Source: CALELM01 sp045617105 (GTDB lineage: Bacteria > Bacillota > Negativicutes > Selenomonadales > Selenomonadaceae). Taken from it: a stretch of DNA of 35,524 bases. Of this stretch, positions 31,949 to 35,524 are shown piece by piece. The stretch spans positions 1 to 35,524 of the forward strand of contig JAZLHW010000144.1 of assembly GCA_045617105.1 (NCBI GenBank), written 5' to 3'. How positions within the stretch are numbered: the stretch's first letter is position 1; each line of letters starts with the position of its first letter. The position numbers and the translations under genes were made by a program. The notes beneath the pieces were generated by a model. It saw nothing but the letters and a program-made list of their open reading frames with translations, did no database searches and was not told the origin of the DNA.

Positions 31949-31997
31949 GGCTGTTGCATGAGTAAGAAATCACTTATGCACAGCCTCGTTATTTTTT
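31949..31997 (+). terminator. GGCTGTTGCA hairpin, copy 3, with T run
   Basis: GGCTGTTGCATGAGT pairs with the arm ending TGCA-CAGCC (one base missing), followed by TCGTTATTTTTT. It is nearly the same sequence as 21505-21542 and is placed as a terminator for the DUF3990 operon. Confidence 0.65.
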
Positions 31998-32056
31998 GAA
32001 TTACTTGAAAAAGACGGAACCATGAATTTATTTTCATCTTATGCAATACGTTTTTG

Positions 32057-32082
32057 TTCAATAAAATCAAAATTTTATTGAA
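32057..32082. promoter_or_regulatory. Perfect AT-rich palindrome upstream of phosphoglucomutase
   Basis: TTCAATAAAAT (32057-32067) and ATTTTATTGAA (32072-32082) are perfect 11-bp arms around CAAA. It lies 119 bases before the start codon and could be an operator. It has no T run of its own outside the stem. Confidence 0.4.
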
Positions 32083-32200
32083 ATGAAAAAATCTCTTGCG
32101 TTTATATAGGAAATAATGCTTTTGCGTAGAATCATCATAGGTAGAGGGAATTTTCTAAAATCTGTGGTGATTTTTATATTGTGATAGGGAGGCATATGAG

Positions 32201-33883
32201 ATGTACAACGAGGAGTACAAGCGTTGGTTTGGTTTTGATTTGGAGGATCCGGATCTGTACCCTGAGCTTGCAAGAGTGGAAGGAAATGACGAGGAGATCA
32301 AGGATCGCTTTGCGGTTTCTTTGAAATTTGGTACGGCAGGGCTTCGCGGTGTGCTTGGAGCGGGAACGAACCGAATGAATATCTATGTGGTTCGTCAGGC
32401 AACACAGGGACTGGCTAATTGGGTAAAGACGCAGGGCGGTTCGCAGACAGTAGCTTTGAGCTATGATACGCGTTTGAAGAGTGATGTTTTTTCCAAGGCG
32501 GCGGCAGGTGTTTTGGCAGCTAATGGCATTAAGGTCCGCATTTATGATGCGGCGATGCCGGTGCCGGCATTGTCCTTTGCAACGAGGTATTATAAGTGCA
32601 ATGCAGGTATCATGGTGACGGCTTCGCACAATCCTGCGAAGTACAATGGATATAAGGCATATGGTCCTGATGGATGTCAGATGACAGATGATGCTGCGGA
32701 TATTGTTTATCAAGAGATTCAGAAAACGGACGTATTGACAGGGGCGAAGTTCGTTTCCTTCTCGCAGGGCGTAGAGGACGGCATGATCCGCTTTGTCGGC
32801 GATGATTGCAAGAAGGCGTTCTATGAAGCAATCGAAGCATGTCAGGTTCGTCCGGGACTTGCAAAGACGGCAGGTCTTAAGCTGGTTTACAGTCCGCTCA
32901 ATGGTTCTGGCCTTACACCGGTTACGCAGGTGCTGAAGGATATTGGCATTACAGATATCACGATCGTTCCGGAGCAGGAGTACCCGAATGGTTACTTTAC
33001 GACATGCAGTTATCCGAATCCTGAGATCTATGCAGCACTGGAAGCTGGCTTGAAGCTGGCAACGGAGTGCGGTGCAGACCTCATGCTGGCAACGGATCCG
33101 GATGCGGATCGTGTTGGTATTGCAATGAAGTGTCCTGACGGTTCTTATGAGCTGGTCTCCGGCAATGAGATGGGAGTTCTTCTCCTTGACTATATTTGTG
33201 CAGGCCGCAAGGAAAAAGGGACGATGCCAAAGGATCCTGTTGCTGTGAAGTCCTTGGTTTCTACGCCTCTTGCAGATGCAGTGGCAAAGAGCTATGGTGT
33301 GGAGCTTCGCAGTGTGCTGACAGGCTTCAAGTGGATCGGCGATCAGATCTTGGGGCTTGAGTCCAAGGGAGAGGAGAATCGTTTCATCTTTGGATTTGAG
33401 GAAAGCTATGGGTATTTGGCAGGTACTTATGTCCGTGACAAGGATGCTGTTGTAGCTTCGATGCTGATTTGTGAGATGGCGGCTTACTATCGGAGCATTG
33501 GATCGAGCATTAAGCAGCATTTGGAGGAGATCTACGATAAGTACGGCAGATATCTCAACAAGATAGACAGCTTTGAATTCCCAGGGCTTACCGGTATGGA
33601 TAAGATGGCGGGAATCATGCAGAAGCTGAGGAAGGAGCCGCCGCAGGAGATTGGCGGTGTCAAGGTAGTCAAGGCACTGGATTACAAGGATACGGCGGCA
33701 ACGGGATTGCCGGCGGCAAATGTACTGAGCTATCAGATGGAAAATGGTGCAACGATCATCGTGCGTCCTTCCGGCACAGAGCCGAAGATCAAGACCTATT
33801 TCACGACACTCGGAAAGGATCTTGCTGAGGCACAGGCACAGAAGGATATGTTTTCTGAGGCATTGAAGCCGCTGTTTTCGTGA
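32201..33883 (+). CDS. Phosphoglucomutase/phosphomannomutase (alpha-D-phosphohexomutase)
   Basis: The enzyme interconverts hexose 1- and 6-phosphates, feeding nucleotide sugars for the envelope and glycogen. The 560-aa protein has LKFGTAGLRG near 41, the phosphoserine loop TASHNP with Ser142, the metal loop DPDADR near 300, the sugar-binding FGFEESYG and the phosphate-binding IIVRPSGTEPKIKTYF near the end. The length matches the long PgcA-type enzymes of Firmicutes. GGGAGG lies 9 bases before ATG 32201. It is monocistronic, with a strong terminator. Confidence 0.95.
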   Translation: MYNEEYKRWFGFDLEDPDLYPELARVEGNDEEIKDRFAVSLKFGTAGLRGVLGAGTNRMNIYVVRQATQGLANWVKTQGGSQTVALSYDTRLKSDVFSKAAAGVLAANGIKVRIYDAAMPVPALSFATRYYKCNAGIMVTASHNPAKYNGYKAYGPDGCQMTDDAADIVYQEIQKTDVLTGAKFVSFSQGVEDGMIRFVGDDCKKAFYEAIEACQVRPGLAKTAGLKLVYSPLNGSGLTPVTQVLKDIGITDITIVPEQEYPNGYFTTCSYPNPEIYAALEAGLKLATECGADLMLATDPDADRVGIAMKCPDGSYELVSGNEMGVLLLDYICAGRKEKGTMPKDPVAVKSLVSTPLADAVAKSYGVELRSVLTGFKWIGDQILGLESKGEENRFIFGFEESYGYLAGTYVRDKDAVVASMLICEMAAYYRSIGSSIKQHLEEIYDKYGRYLNKIDSFEFPGLTGMDKMAGIMQKLRKEPPQEIGGVKVVKALDYKDTAATGLPAANVLSYQMENGATIIVRPSGTEPKIKTYFTTLGKDLAEAQAQKDMFSEALKPLFS

Positions 33884-33922
33884 ATCCTGTGTGATGCGTA
33901 AAAAATAAAGACAAATGAAATG

Positions 33923-33954
33923 CTCCTAAGGCAGGCTTGCCTTAGGAGTATTTT
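33923..33954 (+). terminator. Terminator after phosphoglucomutase
   Basis: CTCCTAAGGCA and TGCCTTAGGAG form a perfect 11-bp stem (33923-33933, 33938-33948), followed by TATTTT. Confidence 0.85.
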
Positions 33955-34082
33955 GCAGAGAGGCTCCCTTTTTAGAGTGCCGTGTTTTCAAGTGCGTGGA
34001 AACTATGGTACAATGCAGGTAGGAGAACTTGCGATTGCGATAGGATTTTTTGAATTGTTTTATGTTAGGAGTTTTGTGCTTG

Positions 34083-35315
34083 ATGGAAAATACTTTTGCT
34101 GCCTTGGGAATAGCGGAGCCATGGCTGGCAGCACTGAATAAGGGAAATTTCAGAAAACCAATGGAAATTCAAGGGCTTGCCATCCCAAAGGTACTCGCTG
34201 GTACGAGCCTGATCGCCCAAGCACCGACGGGGACAGGAAAGACGTTGGCATACCTTTTGCCGATTCTGCAGGGGATAGATACGGAGCTGCCGCATGTGCA
34301 GACTGTAGTGCTTGCACCGACCTATGAGCTTTCCATGCAGATTGCACGGATGGCACGGCAGCTTGCTGATGATGCAGGAAGCCCCGTGCGGGTATTGGGG
34401 CTGATCGGCGGAGCGAACATTGCAAGGCAGGCAGAAGGCTTGAAGAAGAAGCCGCACCTGATTGTAGGTTCTGTTGGCCGCATGATGGAGCTTTACCGCA
34501 AGGGAAAGCTCAAGCTGCAAGGGGTTCAGGTCTTGGTGCTGGACGAGTTTGACCGTTTGCTGGACGATCAAAACATTCAGATGGCTGCAGGCTTGGTAAA
34601 TGTGCTGCCAAAGGAGGGCGTGCAGTATCTTCTTTTTTCAGCAACGGCACCTAAAAAGACGATGGAACGGGCAAGCTTCCTGCCATGCACGGAGGTGGTG
34701 CGTGTCAAGGCTTCACCTGTGGTGGCAGAAAAGCGGGAGGATTACTGCGTCATTGTGCCGTTTCGCAAGAAGCTGGAAATGCTTCGCAGGCTTGCAAGAT
34801 CGATTCCCATGAAACGGGGACTGGTTTTTGTCAATAAGGCTTTTGATGCAGAGCGAACCTTGGAAAAGCTGTGCTACGAGGGCATACGGGCAGCTTCCCT
34901 TTTGGGACGTGCAGACAAGATAACACGCAGGAAGGCATTGGAGGACTTTGCCAAGGGGAAGGTGCAGCTTCTTCTTTCTACGGATCTGGCGGCACGAGGT
35001 CTGGATGTTCCCGAAATTGATTATGTAGTGAATCTTGACCTGCCTGATTCGTCAGATATCTACCTGCACAGGGCAGGCAGGACAGCACGCGCGGGGCATC
35101 CCGGTGCAGTTATTACACTTGCCGACAGCAAGGAAGCAAGGAAGCTGGAACAGCTGGAGGAGCGATTGGGGATTCGCATAAAGCCTTGGAAGCCAAAGAA
35201 GGAAGGCGAAGGGAAGAAGCCAAAACGTGGCGGACATCTGCAAGGGAAGCAGCCTGCATGGAAGAAGGGCACAGGTGACAGAAAACGTCTGCACAAGGAA
35301 GCAGGGTTGAAATGA
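34083..35315 (+). CDS. DEAD-box RNA helicase (DEFD variant)
   Basis: This 410-aa ATP-dependent RNA helicase has the Q motif (FRKPMEIQ, Gln30), motif I AQAPTGTGKT at 45-54, Ia as APTYELSMQI (PTRELA is usual), and motif II as DEFD at 154-157 instead of DEAD. Motif III is SAT, then STDLAARGLDVPEIDYVVNLDLP and HRAGRTAR (V and VI). A short Lys/Gly-rich tail (KPKRGGHLQGKQPAWKKGTGDRKRLHK) could bind RNA. Likely roles are ribosome assembly or mRNA turnover. ATG 34083, 11 bases after AGGAG, gives MENTFAALGIAEPWLAAL, a typical helicase start. The upstream frame opens with a TTG at 34050 and is less likely. Confidence 0.92.
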   Translation: MENTFAALGIAEPWLAALNKGNFRKPMEIQGLAIPKVLAGTSLIAQAPTGTGKTLAYLLPILQGIDTELPHVQTVVLAPTYELSMQIARMARQLADDAGSPVRVLGLIGGANIARQAEGLKKKPHLIVGSVGRMMELYRKGKLKLQGVQVLVLDEFDRLLDDQNIQMAAGLVNVLPKEGVQYLLFSATAPKKTMERASFLPCTEVVRVKASPVVAEKREDYCVIVPFRKKLEMLRRLARSIPMKRGLVFVNKAFDAERTLEKLCYEGIRAASLLGRADKITRRKALEDFAKGKVQLLLSTDLAARGLDVPEIDYVVNLDLPDSSDIYLHRAGRTARAGHPGAVITLADSKEARKLEQLEERLGIRIKPWKPKKEGEGKKPKRGGHLQGKQPAWKKGTGDRKRLHKEAGLK

Positions 35316-35386
35316 GTTCAGTTCGTATTCCTGACAGAAAAAGAACTGGCAGGGGTATATGAGGAAGCAGTCCGTGCTTCCTCAAA

Positions 35387-35524
35387 TAACGAAGCTAAGA
35401 TGTCCCCTTCTTCAACAGCTTGCTGTAAGTGGGGGAAGCCAAATTTTAACAAGCGGTGAGCATATCTCCCGCTTCGTTGAAACGCAAATGGGAGGGAAAA
35501 TGCTTACGGCATTTTCTTGAACAA
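35387..35524 (+). repeat. Interspersed MITE-like repeat, copy F (runs off the window)
   Basis: It begins TAACGAAGC at 35387 (flank AA rather than TA) and continues through all three hairpins to CTTGAACAA at the window end. About 8 bases of the right end are outside. Confidence 0.9.

Larger units (their letters stand above)
31790..32200. other. Intergenic stretch with stub, degenerate repeat and hairpins
   Basis: It holds the truncated ORF at 31812, repeat copy E, the hairpin at 31949 and the AT-rich palindrome at 32057. No intact gene is seen. GGGAGG before 32201 belongs to the phosphoglucomutase gene. Confidence 0.5.

Noticed and set aside
32174..33520. 448-codon minus-strand ORF opposite phosphoglucomutase
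   Set aside because: It is the antisense shadow of a strongly conserved enzyme and has no recognisable domain.
6669..35524. CRISPR array made of the spaced repeats
   Set aside because: The repeats are 146 bp and kilobases apart, without regular spacers or cas genes.

Overview
The window looks like a chromosomal stretch of a Negativicutes bacterium (Selenomonas/Mitsuokella-like). This rests on Firmicute-type ribosome binding sites, a DUF896 protein, a class III ribonucleotide reductase, a Gx transporter/NusG-domain-II pair and an EptA-like phosphoethanolamine transferase. No rRNA or marker gene fixes the genus, so the placement is inference. Housekeeping genes alternate with visibly more AT-rich accessory blocks.

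Layout. 1-220: 3' end of an IS200/IS605-type tnpB with its right end and omega-RNA scaffold. 276-6309: core genes: pyruvate kinase, lipoprotein plus ATP-grasp pair, Gx transporter/NusG-II pair, alanine racemase, small membrane-anchored protein. 6669-8091: a short interspersed repeat, then a lone type II secretion F-like protein. 8103-9953: phosphoethanolamine transferase. 10142-10330: minus-strand structured RNA, probably 6S RNA, with its own promoter. 10525-12075: small hypotheticals and DUF896. 12107-12656: DUF4258/YgiT-type toxin-antitoxin-like pair. 13384-20743: operon of three dynamin-like GTPases, the first fused to Sel1 repeats, ending in a small repeat protein. 20875-21399: secreted protein. 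21735-27893: anaerobic ribonucleotide reductase, RidA, zinc-binding lipoprotein, serine hydrolase and ThiM. 28161-31997: a second accessory block with a frameshifted hicA, intact hicB, a broken hsdS-like gene carrying a solo IS605-type right end, a DUF3990-like gene and its partner. 32201-35315: phosphoglucomutase and a DEAD-box helicase.

Two signals stand out. First, six copies of a roughly 146-bp element (6669, 13072, 28161, 30267, 31845, 35387), all in the same orientation, mostly bounded by TA dinucleotides and able to fold into several hairpins. It behaves like a MITE and decorates the edges of the accessory modules. Second, the dynamin operon: three GTPase paralogs with distinct domain plans, plus a beta-repeat-like 157-aa protein, preceded by a possible promoter whose spacer contains a run of eight G. 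By analogy with membrane-remodelling bacterial dynamins, and from its neighbourhood of toxin-antitoxin and restriction remnants, it is a candidate membrane-stress or anti-phage system. That function is inference.

Several genes look broken or unusual. NrdD ends before any recognisable glycyl-radical loop. HicA has a one-base deletion. hsdS is truncated. A gene after the DUF3990 pair is cut after 11 codons at a copy of the repeat.
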